A stretch of DNA of 64,000 bases from Altibacter sp. (GTDB taxonomy: Bacteria > Bacteroidota > Bacteroidia > Flavobacteriales > Flavobacteriaceae): the NCBI GenBank assembly GCA_002696485.1, contig NZTP01000066.1, positions 90,061-154,060 on the forward strand, in the 5' to 3' direction. The notes beneath the pieces were generated by a model. The model had not been told where the DNA came from and did no database searches. It saw only the letters and a program-made list of their open reading frames with translations. This document shows, in pieces, positions 35,044-42,746 of this stretch. The position numbers and the translations under genes were made by a program. Positions within the stretch are counted from its first letter, which is position 1. Every line of letters starts with the position of its first letter.

Positions 35044-35086
35044 CAAAGATTCCATTTCACTCCCTTTCAGGCAATGATATTGCTCA
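35044..35086 (-). promoter_or_regulatory. Crp/Fnr-type class II promoter of the acetyl-CoA hydrolase gene
   Basis: The box TGATattgCTCA (35075-35086, centre 35080.5) lies exactly 33 nt upstream of the centre of AATCTTTG (minus strand, 35044-35051), a five-of-six -7 match. One half-site is CTCA, as in the 44337 box. Confidence 0.55.
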
Positions 35087-35089
35087 TAT

Positions 35090-35872
35090 CTAGAAATCTT
35101 TCCGCTTTGCTTTCCGCTGAATGATCCATGTTGGAATCACCACCCACAACAACAGCATCACAATAGAGATGATCACGCCAAAACTGGTTCCGAAGAATTT
35201 CTGAAATACCGCTCCCGTATATCCCAAAAGGGCCGAAATATCAAGCTTCAGCAGAATAAGTACACGCGACAGATCAATAGGATTTGCCATGGTACCGATT
35301 AGTGAAAAGCTATCTAATGGATATTCTTCAAAGGCGATCAAAGACATCAAAAAGATTCCGTCATAGATCACTGCCATGAACAGCCACAGCAAAATAGCAT
35401 ACCCGAATCCTTTAATCTTATTTTCATTGGACAGTGCGATCATAAAAGCCAGAGCAGTAAAGATCAGGGTTAAAAAGGTTCCGGTGATAAGCAGTAATGA
35501 AAAGTCCCAAATGGCATTGGACCTGAATATACCGTAAAATATAAATGGTACTCCTAGTCCAATGATCAAACTCATGGAGAGTGAAAGCGCGACACCCAAA
35601 TACTGACCCAAAAATATGGAAGTACGTTTTACAGGCTGTGCTAAGAGAAGTTCGGTAAACTCTTTCGAATTGTAATAATACATCACGCCAAAGATGGTTC
35701 CAATTAGCGGGACTAATACAATGATCACATTCATAAGGGTGATCACTGCTTTGGACAGATCGTTATTGAGAAAAAGCAGGACAACGCCTAACAAAAGGTA
35801 GAATGCGAAGTACACGTAACTCCAACGGCTCCGCATGAGATCGTAAAAACTATATTTGAGAATTTTAATCAT
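35090..35872 (-). CDS. nosY: NosY, ABC transporter permease for NosZ maturation
   Basis: NosY is the membrane part of the NosDFY complex that supports copper-centre assembly of N2O reductase. I choose the ATG at 35872 (MIKILKYSFYDLMRS, 260 residues), because the ATG at 35908 would overlap nosF by 44 nt and adds no conserved residues. The protein has about six membrane segments and the ABC2-type pattern GTIFGVMYYYNSKEFTELLLAQPVKRTSIFLG. It overlaps nosF by 8 nt. Confidence 0.88.
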   Translation of the reverse strand: MIKILKYSFYDLMRSRWSYVYFAFYLLLGVVLLFLNNDLSKAVITLMNVIIVLVPLIGTIFGVMYYYNSKEFTELLLAQPVKRTSIFLGQYLGVALSLSMSLIIGLGVPFIFYGIFRSNAIWDFSLLLITGTFLTLIFTALAFMIALSNENKIKGFGYAILLWLFMAVIYDGIFLMSLIAFEEYPLDSFSLIGTMANPIDLSRVLILLKLDISALLGYTGAVFQKFFGTSFGVIISIVMLLLWVVIPTWIIQRKAKRKDF

Positions 35873-36575
35873 AGCTCTGTTGTAAAATCGACGCAATGGC
35901 GTGTTCAAAATCGGGTTGCTGAGTTTGCTCCTTCAATTGTGTGATACTTCCTTTAAAATAGATCTTTCCTTCGAGTAGAAAAACAATATCGTTGGTTACC
36001 TGTTCCACAAAACTCATTATGTGTGAGGTGATAAGTATGGTCTTCCCTTTTTCCTTTTCTGAATTGATCAAATCCTTTAATCGCAATAATGATATAGGGT
36101 CGAGTCCGGAGGTAGGCTCGTCGAGGATAAGGAGCGGACTATCGAACATAAAGGCTAATACGATATTTACCTTTTGTTTAGTTCCCCCGGAAAGATTGCC
36201 CAGCTTCTTTTTTAAGAAAGGCTGCAACTTAAAAAGTTCAATAAGCCGCAAGTCGTCTACATTTTCTTTGCCACGAAGGTCCTTAATCATATTGATGAGT
36301 TCCTGAACCGTAAGATTAGAAGGAAAGTTAGCGATCTGTGGAAGGTAATCGATCTTATGACGATACTTCCAGTCCTTTTTAATAGGTTTACCTTCAATTT
36401 TTATTACGCCCGAATTTGGGATGACCATCCCCAAAATACTTTTAATAAGGGTGGTCTTTCCCGAGCCATTGGGACCCAGGATGGCAAAGATCCCGCCCTG
36501 CTCTATTTCCAGATCCACGCCTTGTAGCACTTGGTTCTTTCCAAATTTTTTATGTAAATCTTGAACTTTAATCAT
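35865..36575 (-). CDS. nosF: NosF, ABC transporter ATP-binding protein
   Basis: NosF drives the NosDFY complex. The 236-residue protein has Walker A LGPNGSGKTTL, the signature LSGGTKQKVNIVLAF, Walker B PLLILDEPTSGLDP and the switch His in LITSHIMSFVE. It overlaps nosD by 8 nt and nosY by 8 nt, consistent with stoichiometric, coupled synthesis. Confidence 0.94.
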   Translation of the reverse strand: MIKVQDLHKKFGKNQVLQGVDLEIEQGGIFAILGPNGSGKTTLIKSILGMVIPNSGVIKIEGKPIKKDWKYRHKIDYLPQIANFPSNLTVQELINMIKDLRGKENVDDLRLIELFKLQPFLKKKLGNLSGGTKQKVNIVLAFMFDSPLLILDEPTSGLDPISLLRLKDLINSEKEKGKTILITSHIMSFVEQVTNDIVFLLEGKIYFKGSITQLKEQTQQPDFEHAIASILQQSYD

Positions 36576-37836
36576 GGGATATCAATTTCATTTTGGGTGC
36601 TGCATCCACTAAGTTGTCCGGGGTGAAGACCGGTGAAACTTTTTCAGAAAAATCTATAATATCGATGAACAAGCTCCGCAATAAAATAATGGCTTCCGGA
36701 GTTCTGTTCACCACGTAAGAGAATAATTTTACCGGACGGTACGGTACATCTCCGATACCATCTTTATTAAGGTCGTAGCCGGTATAATTGCTCCAATAGT
36801 TATTACTGAACTTATTGTCGTTGAGCTTGCTGTTATACGAAAGATCGAAAGAGTTATACAAAAAATTATTCTCTGTAAAAAGATTGGCATAACACGCGCC
36901 TCGGGATTTAATGGCCCATCCGTTATTGATGAAGTCATTGTCCTTATAGTTCACCCGGTTGGAACCCTCTATGTTAATGCCTACGGTATTACTTTCAAAT
37001 ACATTGCCTACAATTTCAGAATCGTTGATTTCCTTTAATAAAATTCCGAAGGAAGCAGACCCCCAATTATCTTTAAAGATATTATCATACATCTCAATTT
37101 TTTTAGAGAACATTACGGCAACCCCTGCGCCGTTATTCTGAAAGGTATTCCCTTGATATATATCATCGTTGGAAAACATAAAATGCAGCCCATACCTAAT
37201 ATTGTGCGAACTTGTATTGTTGGTGATCTTGCAAAAGTCTGAAAACTCCAAATAGATACCATCCCTCACGTGGGTGATTATGTTTTGATCTACCTCAATA
37301 TTATTGCTGTACCACAATTGAATTCCATTACCCGAATTGTACTCTTCTTTGGCATCCCCTATAATCTTATTATGAAAAACCTTGCCATCACTAGCCTTTT
37401 CAAGATAAATTCCGAAGAAAAGCTTTTCTAAGACCAAATTCTGGAGGATAAAATTCTTGCTTTTAACCACCCGCACGGCGGCATAATCTTCGGTGTAACT
37501 GGTTCCCACATTAATAATAAACAGGCCGTCCAGCGTAACGTTATCAGCAAGGATCTTAATGATCTCCCCTTTGTTCTGTCCGTCGATCACAGGATAATTG
37601 TCGCCTAAAAGGGTAAGGGGTTTATCAATAATAATATTATATTCCTTATAAGTCCCTTTTTGTATCAAGACAGTGTCAAAGGGTTGTGCTATTTGCACCG
37701 CTTCCCGAATACTCTTATAGGAGCAGGTAGCACAAACTTCCAATGTATTGGCAAAAAGAAAAGGGATACCCGCCAAGAAAAAAAGAATGCTATGTATCAG
37801 TGGATTTTTCAAAAAACCTGTAAATAAAGTGACCAT
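36568..37836 (-). CDS. nosD: NosD, periplasmic copper-processing beta-helix protein
   Basis: NosD is a periplasmic beta-helix protein needed to build the copper site of NosZ. The 422-residue protein has an N-terminal signal/anchor (HSILFFLAGIPFLFANT), CATCSYKSIREAVQIAQPFDTVLIQKG and many CASH-type rungs with NNGAGVAVMFSK, GIYLEFSDFCKITNN and similar. The C-terminal NKDGIGDVPYRP is typical of the family. It is 1 nt from nosL. Confidence 0.93.
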   Translation of the reverse strand: MVTLFTGFLKNPLIHSILFFLAGIPFLFANTLEVCATCSYKSIREAVQIAQPFDTVLIQKGTYKEYNIIIDKPLTLLGDNYPVIDGQNKGEIIKILADNVTLDGLFIINVGTSYTEDYAAVRVVKSKNFILQNLVLEKLFFGIYLEKASDGKVFHNKIIGDAKEEYNSGNGIQLWYSNNIEVDQNIITHVRDGIYLEFSDFCKITNNTSSHNIRYGLHFMFSNDDIYQGNTFQNNGAGVAVMFSKKIEMYDNIFKDNWGSASFGILLKEINDSEIVGNVFESNTVGINIEGSNRVNYKDNDFINNGWAIKSRGACYANLFTENNFLYNSFDLSYNSKLNDNKFSNNYWSNYTGYDLNKDGIGDVPYRPVKLFSYVVNRTPEAIILLRSLFIDIIDFSEKVSPVFTPDNLVDAAPKMKLISHD

Positions 37837-37837
37837 G

Positions 37838-38269
37838 TTAAAATTTTGAAACTTGATCTTGTATCTCGTCCCACGTATACAGAGTGCCGCCTTTCTCTTG
37901 CTGCAGTTTCCGGGCCACTTCGTTTGATTCCAAAGCAGATAGATTGGCTCTCATGGGGCTGGGAATATTTTCAGAAATAATAAAGGTGGCCTTTGTGGCA
38001 TCAATAAGTTTTTCAGGTTGTGCATAATCCGTAACAAGATAGAGTTCCACTTCCATATCGTTCTCTTTCATAAAATGAAACATGCATTCTGCCGCATCAA
38101 ACTTATACGCTTTTCCTTTATTGGTAACCAATTGGGCAGCATGTTGCCTATCGACAATGGTCATACTACAATAGACACAACCGTCTTCTCCATAGTGTAT
38201 TTCTTGTGGTTTAATGGTACAGGAAATACTAAGGAAAGAAATAAGTAATATGTAAAAAATTGTTCTCAT
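37838..38269 (-). CDS. nosL: NosL, copper-binding lipoprotein
   Basis: NosL delivers copper(I) to NosZ in the periplasm. The 143-residue protein has a lipobox (LSISC) and the NosL metal-binding segment EDGCVYCSMTIVDRQHAAQLV, then KFDAAECMFHFM. It lies between nosD and the membrane protein gene at 38282 in the nos operon. Confidence 0.92.
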   Translation of the reverse strand: MRTIFYILLISFLSISCTIKPQEIHYGEDGCVYCSMTIVDRQHAAQLVTNKGKAYKFDAAECMFHFMKENDMEVELYLVTDYAQPEKLIDATKATFIISENIPSPMRANLSALESNEVARKLQQEKGGTLYTWDEIQDQVSKF

Positions 38270-38281
38270 GTCTTAGGTGTA

Positions 38282-38872
38282 TCAATTTAAGCTTTTAAAC
38301 CTTTTACCCACAAAGTATGCTACTAAAGACAGGGCCATCCCTGCAGCTAAAAAGTAAGCCCCTAATTGCGGATAGCTGTGCGCCTTGAAATTAAGAATAT
38401 CTTTGGTTCCAAACAACGGCGGTTGAAAACCCATTACGGTACCGTCCTTATTGGTGAATTTTAGAATAGCCTTAGGGTCCAGGTTATGTCCGTAGTCGTG
38501 TTCCCATAGATAGAAATCGTAGATCCCAGCTGCGGCCAATACGAACATGAGCAGGAACCATCCCAGGAACCATTTGTAATTTGCTTTTAATGCAATAAAT
38601 AACCCTAATACACACATTATAATGATCACCACGGGAAAGATTTGAAATTCGGGAATACTTTCCGGTATGTACTTCATGCCCACGTAATGGTTCATGAGGT
38701 TGATGTTCTTTATATCATGGGGATTTGTGTCTGCAAAATCATTGATGTAAATATCCATACCCAATGGAGTTGGATATTGTGGTGCTTCTAGAGTTATATT
38801 CCAAAGCGGGAAAAGAAACAGCCCTAAGATCAAGACGGCTGAAAGTCCCATAAGTATACGCGATTTTATCAT
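38282..38872 (-). CDS. Membrane protein of unknown function in the nos operon
   Basis: The 196-residue protein has four hydrophobic segments: an N-terminal one ending LFPLWNITLEAPQYP, two close together (FQIFPVVIIIMCVLGLFIAL and WFLGWFLLMFVLAAAGIYDFY) and a last one (LGAYFLAAGMALSLVAYFVG). Periplasmic motifs include NLMNHYVGMKYIPESIPEF and WEHDYGHNLDPKAI with several His. Genes of this kind are often found between nosZ and nosL in clade II clusters, so a role in NosZ maturation or electron supply is likely, but I do not know its function. Confidence 0.75.
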   Translation of the reverse strand: MIKSRILMGLSAVLILGLFLFPLWNITLEAPQYPTPLGMDIYINDFADTNPHDIKNINLMNHYVGMKYIPESIPEFQIFPVVIIIMCVLGLFIALKANYKWFLGWFLLMFVLAAAGIYDFYLWEHDYGHNLDPKAILKFTNKDGTVMGFQPPLFGTKDILNFKAHSYPQLGAYFLAAGMALSLVAYFVGKRFKSLN

Positions 38873-38889
38873 GACATTTTATTTTAATG

Positions 38890-38921
38890 AAAGACGGGAG
38901 CAGTCGAAAACTCCCGTCTTT
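38890..38921 (-). terminator. Hairpin downstream of nosZ inside the nos operon
   Basis: Arms AAAGACGGGAG (38890-38900) and CTCCCGTCTTT (38911-38921) pair perfectly around a 10-nt loop. It lies between the nosZ stop and the next gene. Only a short T-run follows on the minus strand, so partial termination or protection of nosZ mRNA is likely. Confidence 0.6.
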
Positions 38922-38975
38922 GTATGGAAATACCACTAATCACTACGCAAATGTATTTCCGCTATTAACAACTAA

Positions 38976-40937
38976 TTAATCCTCTCCCAATGACCAGCTC
39001 AACTCGAGCGGTGACGAAGCGGGAGATACTCTTACATAACCTTGCATCTCTTGGTGTAGTGCAGAACAGAAGTCGGTACAATAGAATGGCCATACCCCTA
39101 CCTGTTTCGGCTCCCACACAAAGGTTTCGGTTTGTCCCGGCATGATCAACAGCTCAGATGTGTTAGCACCAATCATACTAATTCCGTGTGGTACATCGTA
39201 ATCCTGCTCTAGGTTGGTCACGTGGAAATACACCTTATCCCCAACCTTAATCCCTTCTATATTGTCCGGGTTAAAGTGACTGCGTATCATGGACATGTAT
39301 ACATGGACTTCGTTTCCGTTACGTTCCACACGAGCTTCCGATTCCGATTTGATACCATACTTGTGTTTGTTTTCCTCGATCTTAAAGATCTTCTTAGAGT
39401 TCTTCATTACCACATCGGCTGCGATACCTGCTGCATAGTGGGGCTCCCCTATGGTTGGGAAGTCCAACAACAGTTCCATTTTCTCTCCGGAAATGTCGTA
39501 TAATTGAGCCGACTGGGTGACCTCGGGTCCTGTGGGCAGGTATCGGTCTTTGGTGATCTTGTTCATAGCCACCACATACTTACCTGAAGGCTCTCTCGAA
39601 TTTCCACCCGGGATCATTAAGTGACCTACAGAGTAATAGCATGGTTGTCTATCGACTACTTCCCAAGTTCCTAATTTCCATTTCACCACTTCAGAAGAAA
39701 TAAAGAAGGTGGTATATGCATTTCCTTTATCATCAAATTCAGTGTGTAAAGGTCCTAATCCTGGTTGTTCAACCACGCCTGCCAGTACATCCTCGAATTT
39801 TAAAATAGGGATACCGTATGCTTCTCCGTCAAACTTCTTATTCTCGATAGCATCTAGCATCTTGGTGAAGGAGTGTATTGTTAGATTAGCAGATAATTTT
39901 CCGTTTCCAACGATGTATTCTCCTGAAGGATCTACGTCACAACCGTGAGGTGATTTAGGCGTTGGCAAAAAATACACAGCTCCCGGAACCTCGGTTGGAT
40001 CTATCACCAACACCTCCTTCTTCATGGTAGACGTTGCTGTGTGGGTTTCCTCGTCATACACATTATGAGCGTAATTAGTAGGCATTTTAGTACCCCCACC
40101 ATTGTTCACATATTCTTCAATTTTCTTCCAGTTCACAGCAGCAATGAAATCCTTATCATTTTGAGAAGCATTCACTTCCAATAAGGTATTTGCCTCTTCA
40201 GAATTATAGGTAGTAAAGAAGAACCAACCGTGTGATTTCCCTCTTCCGGGATGCGAAAGATCGTAATCGAATCCGGGCATTAACAACTGGAATTTTATAT
40301 CCATGCCTCCGTCTTCCGGATCTACACTAATAAATGATAATGAGCCTTTAAAGTTCCCTTTATAGTCCTTAATAGGCATATCCCGTTGCGGGATGGGCAC
40401 CGAAAAACGTGTTCCTGCCACTACATACTCCGTATTCTCGGTTACGAACGAAGAGCTGTGGTTACCGGCACTGTTAGGTATCTCAATGATCTCGGTCGTT
40501 TCAAAGGTCGTGAGGTCAATCTTTGCGATACGCGGTGTATTGTTACCATTAATGAACACCCAACGGCCGTCTAGAACCCCATTGGTTTGAGAAATATCCG
40601 GGTGGTGCGCATCGTCCCATGGCACAAATCCGTGAGATGTGTTTAACATGGGTTTGGTCTCTTCATTGTATCCCCAGGCTTTTTCGGCATCTTGTGAAAA
40701 TACAGGAATGACCTTGAACAATCGTCCGGACGGCAAACCGTAAACCGAGAGCTGCCCGCTAAAACCTCCGGAAATAAAGGCATAGTACTCATCGTATTCT
40801 CCCGGCGCCACGTAGACCTTCTCTGCAGCGTTGGAGCTCAGGGCTCCTTTATTCTTGTTACTGGATTCACTATTGTTACAGCTTATTATCCCAAAGAGGA
40901 CCACAAACGACAATAGTATGTTAAATGATTTTTTCAT
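38976..40937 (-). CDS. nosZ: Nitrous oxide reductase, clade II type
   Basis: NosZ reduces N2O to N2 in the periplasm. The 653-residue protein has a Sec lipoprotein signal (FGIISC) instead of a Tat signal, a clade II mark. The propeller domain has CuZ His regions (DDAHHPDI, SHGWFFF, KSPHGCDVDP, GLGPLHTEFDD, GEPHYAAG). The C-terminal cupredoxin domain has DYDVPHGI and the CuA ligands in FYCTDFCSALHQEMQGY. Accessory genes follow it, and a cytochrome c and a fasciclin lipoprotein precede it in the same direction. Confidence 0.97.
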   Translation of the reverse strand: MKKSFNILLSFVVLFGIISCNNSESSNKNKGALSSNAAEKVYVAPGEYDEYYAFISGGFSGQLSVYGLPSGRLFKVIPVFSQDAEKAWGYNEETKPMLNTSHGFVPWDDAHHPDISQTNGVLDGRWVFINGNNTPRIAKIDLTTFETTEIIEIPNSAGNHSSSFVTENTEYVVAGTRFSVPIPQRDMPIKDYKGNFKGSLSFISVDPEDGGMDIKFQLLMPGFDYDLSHPGRGKSHGWFFFTTYNSEEANTLLEVNASQNDKDFIAAVNWKKIEEYVNNGGGTKMPTNYAHNVYDEETHTATSTMKKEVLVIDPTEVPGAVYFLPTPKSPHGCDVDPSGEYIVGNGKLSANLTIHSFTKMLDAIENKKFDGEAYGIPILKFEDVLAGVVEQPGLGPLHTEFDDKGNAYTTFFISSEVVKWKLGTWEVVDRQPCYYSVGHLMIPGGNSREPSGKYVVAMNKITKDRYLPTGPEVTQSAQLYDISGEKMELLLDFPTIGEPHYAAGIAADVVMKNSKKIFKIEENKHKYGIKSESEARVERNGNEVHVYMSMIRSHFNPDNIEGIKVGDKVYFHVTNLEQDYDVPHGISMIGANTSELLIMPGQTETFVWEPKQVGVWPFYCTDFCSALHQEMQGYVRVSPASSPLELSWSLGED

Positions 40938-40971
40938 GATAGTATTTGATTAAATGGTTGTTTTTTCTGAA

Positions 40972-41547
40972 TTAATTGTTTGGAAGAATTACCTTATCCA
41001 CCACATGCACGATCCCGTTTCCGGCAGGAACGCTCGCAATGATCTTGGCGCCTCCCACATACACATCGCCACCCTTCACTTCAACAGGAACATTCTCATT
41101 ACTTGCTTGTCCTAACGATTTGAACTTTTTCAAAAATTCCTTATCGTAATTTCCTGGTGTAACATGATGTTTCAAGATATAGGCCAATTTCTCCTTGTTC
41201 TCTGGCTTTAACAGGTCCTCAACGGTGCCCGCAGGCAGCGCTTCAAAAGCTTCGTTCGTGGGTGCAAAGACCATTAACGGACCGGCATTTACAAGTGCAT
41301 TTTCCAATTCGGCTGCTTGTACTGCCGCAACCAAGGTTGAATGGTCCTTAGACCCAATTGCAATGTGAAGTACCGTGGGCTTCCCTTCATCATCTTTTAA
41401 AAAGGCTTGCCCTTGTCGTTCGGAATCTGCAACTTCTTCTGTTGCTGCCGGTGAGGCGGCGGCCGGTGAATCATTTTTGGTCTCAGACTTACAGTTGGTA
41501 AAAAAAACTAAGATTGAAACCAGTACGAGTTTACTTATTGTTTTCAT
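40972..41547 (-). CDS. Fasciclin (FAS1) domain lipoprotein in the nos operon
   Basis: The 191-residue protein has a lipoprotein signal (FFTNCKSETKND), a low-complexity Ala/Pro/Glu linker, and one FAS1 domain: LVAAVQAAELENALVNAGPLMVFAPTNEAFEALP (H1 motif), LAYILKHHVTPG, and the closing NGIVHVVDKVILPNN (H2 motif). FAS1 domains usually mediate adhesion or protein contacts. Its place 34 nt before nosZ suggests a role around NosZ at the cell surface or periplasm, but no function is established. Confidence 0.85.
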   Translation of the reverse strand: MKTISKLVLVSILVFFTNCKSETKNDSPAAASPAATEEVADSERQGQAFLKDDEGKPTVLHIAIGSKDHSTLVAAVQAAELENALVNAGPLMVFAPTNEAFEALPAGTVEDLLKPENKEKLAYILKHHVTPGNYDKEFLKKFKSLGQASNENVPVEVKGGDVYVGGAKIIASVPAGNGIVHVVDKVILPNN

Positions 41548-41628
41548 GGGTTTCGTTTTTATGCCAAAAGCACTTCAAAGTACGTCTTGGCTGGTTGATT
41601 GGTTGGTGATATATGCTTCTTTACTGAA

Positions 41629-42135
41629 TTATTGATCCAAGGTTCTAAAATACTCCAGAATGCTTCGTGCTTCTGCTTCGGTCAAGCTCTGGTTGGCCAT
41701 TGGAGATCCGTTATAATCTATAAGCAATTGCTTTGCGATTGGGTCCTTCTGTACCATTTCTTCAGGGTTCAAGATCATGTTCATGATCCATTCCGGACTA
41801 CGTCTTTTTGTGACCCCATCGGGAGCTGGTCCGATGAATTTTTTTCCTACCTTGTGGCAAGCCGTACATTTTGTTTTAAACAATTCTTGACCTTGAGACG
41901 CTAAGCCCTGATCGATCGTTTCGGGTAATTCTAAATTCTTGATAGGTCCTACCCCTTTACTGGAAAGATCGATCGTAGCGGTTGTGGCCGGAGTCTTTTC
42001 CACAGCCTTGGTAGTTTCTTCTTTTTTATAACTTCCAATTTTTACTTGTTCCTTTTCCTTTTTTTCATCGCCTCCTCCACAGCTTAGCAATGTGAAGACA
42101 AAAAGAACCGACAGCGATTTAAATAGATATTTCAT
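41629..42135 (-). CDS. Lipoprotein cytochrome c, likely electron donor for NosZ
   Basis: The 168-residue protein has a lipobox (LLSCGGGDEKK), a charged linker of about 60 residues and a monohaem domain with KCTACHKVGKKFIGPAPDG and axial Met in GSPMANQSLTEAEARSILEYF. It is the first gene of the nos operon and its promoter has a perfect box and perfect -7 element, so it probably carries electrons to NosZ, as other clade II operons also encode cytochromes. Confidence 0.9.
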   Translation of the reverse strand: MKYLFKSLSVLFVFTLLSCGGGDEKKEKEQVKIGSYKKEETTKAVEKTPATTATIDLSSKGVGPIKNLELPETIDQGLASQGQELFKTKCTACHKVGKKFIGPAPDGVTKRRSPEWIMNMILNPEEMVQKDPIAKQLLIDYNGSPMANQSLTEAEARSILEYFRTLDQ

Positions 42136-42161
42136 GGTACATTTGATTAAATATTACGGGT

Positions 42162-42204
42162 CAAAAGTAGCGGTGAAAACCAATTTAAAATATGATATTT
42201 ATCA
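42162..42204 (-). promoter_or_regulatory. Crp/Fnr-type class II promoter of the nos operon
   Basis: The perfect palindrome TGATatttATCA (42193-42204, centre 42198.5) lies exactly 33 nt upstream of the centre of a perfect -7 element TACTTTTG (minus strand, 42162-42169). The divergent rrf2 gene has TATATTTG at 42234-42241, 39 nt from the box. Confidence 0.78.
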
Positions 42205-42270
42205 TAAAAGGATTGTTTTCTCTTTTTATAATGTATATTTGATTCCGGTTATCCTTAACGATACGATGTC

Positions 42271-42669
42271 ATGCTGTTACATTCTTCAAAATATGCGGTA
42301 AAAGCCTTGGTCTATTTGGTGGCAAATGCTTCGGAAGAAAAAAAATTGTTGGTCAAAGATATTGCCGAAGCAACCGAGGTTCCACAGGCGTTCCTGTCAA
42401 AACTGTTTCAGCAACTTGCGGCAAAGAACCTAATTTCATCTACCAAAGGGAGGCATGGGGGTTTTTACCTGACCGATGCGCAATTACAGCATTCGGTTTT
42501 AGACATTATTATCGAATTGGAAGGTAAGGACCGGCTCCAAGAATGTGCTTTAAATTTAGAGAACTGCGATGCGCAAAATCCATGTGCCATTCATGAACTT
42601 ATTGTTGAGGAGAAATCTGCACTTCGCGAACGTTTTAAGAACATTACCTTAGCGCATTTAAAAGCATAA
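42271..42669 (+). CDS. Rrf2-family transcriptional regulator with Fe-S type cysteines
   Basis: The 132-residue protein opens MLLHSSKYAVKALVYLVA and has the Rrf2 winged helix (VPQAFLSKLFQQLAAKNLISSTKGRHGGFYL). Three cysteines, Cys92, Cys99 and Cys105, have C-x6-C-x5-C spacing close to the cluster-binding loops of NsrR and IscR, so it may sense NO, oxygen or iron-sulphur status. It is divergent from the nos operon. It is a candidate for binding the AAAAGAT palindromes near norC, nrdG and ric, but that is inference. A small hairpin covers its stop codon. Confidence 0.88.
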   Translation: MLLHSSKYAVKALVYLVANASEEKKLLVKDIAEATEVPQAFLSKLFQQLAAKNLISSTKGRHGGFYLTDAQLQHSVLDIIIELEGKDRLQECALNLENCDAQNPCAIHELIVEEKSALRERFKNITLAHLKA

Positions 42670-42682
42670 GGAAATGCTTTTT
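42660..42682 (+). terminator. Hairpin overlapping the stop of the rrf2 gene
   Basis: Arms AAAAGCAT (42660-42667) and ATGCTTTT (42674-42681) with T continuing form a small terminator-like hairpin that includes part of the stop codon. Confidence 0.5.
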
Positions 42683-42688
42683 GTAATA

Positions 42689-42731
42689 TGACCGAAATCA
42701 TACCTATGTACGCACCTTCTTACTATTTTTG
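42689..42731 (+). promoter_or_regulatory. Crp/Fnr-type class II promoter of a universal stress protein gene
   Basis: The box TGACcgaaATCA (42689-42700, centre 42694.5) lies exactly 33 nt upstream of the centre of a perfect -7 element TATTTTTG (42724-42731). The ATG at 42729 overlaps this element and so cannot be the start; the ATG at 42747 is used. Confidence 0.75.
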
Positions 42732-42746
42732 AGAAAATATAGTAGC

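Noticed and set aside
42205-42228. AAAAGGA...CTCTTTTT near the nos/rrf2 promoters as a fourth AAAAGAT palindrome
   Set aside because: The arms do not pair properly and the spacing differs from the three good copies.
42193-42241. The nos box acting as class II promoter for the divergent rrf2 gene
   Set aside because: The good -7 element TATATTTG for rrf2 is 39 nt from the box centre, not 33, so activation from this site is uncertain; the box fits the nos operon exactly.
42729-42746. Upstream ATG (42729) as start of the USP gene
   Set aside because: It overlaps the -7 element and would lie before the transcription start; MKHILLPTDFS at 42747 matches the start of the other USPs.
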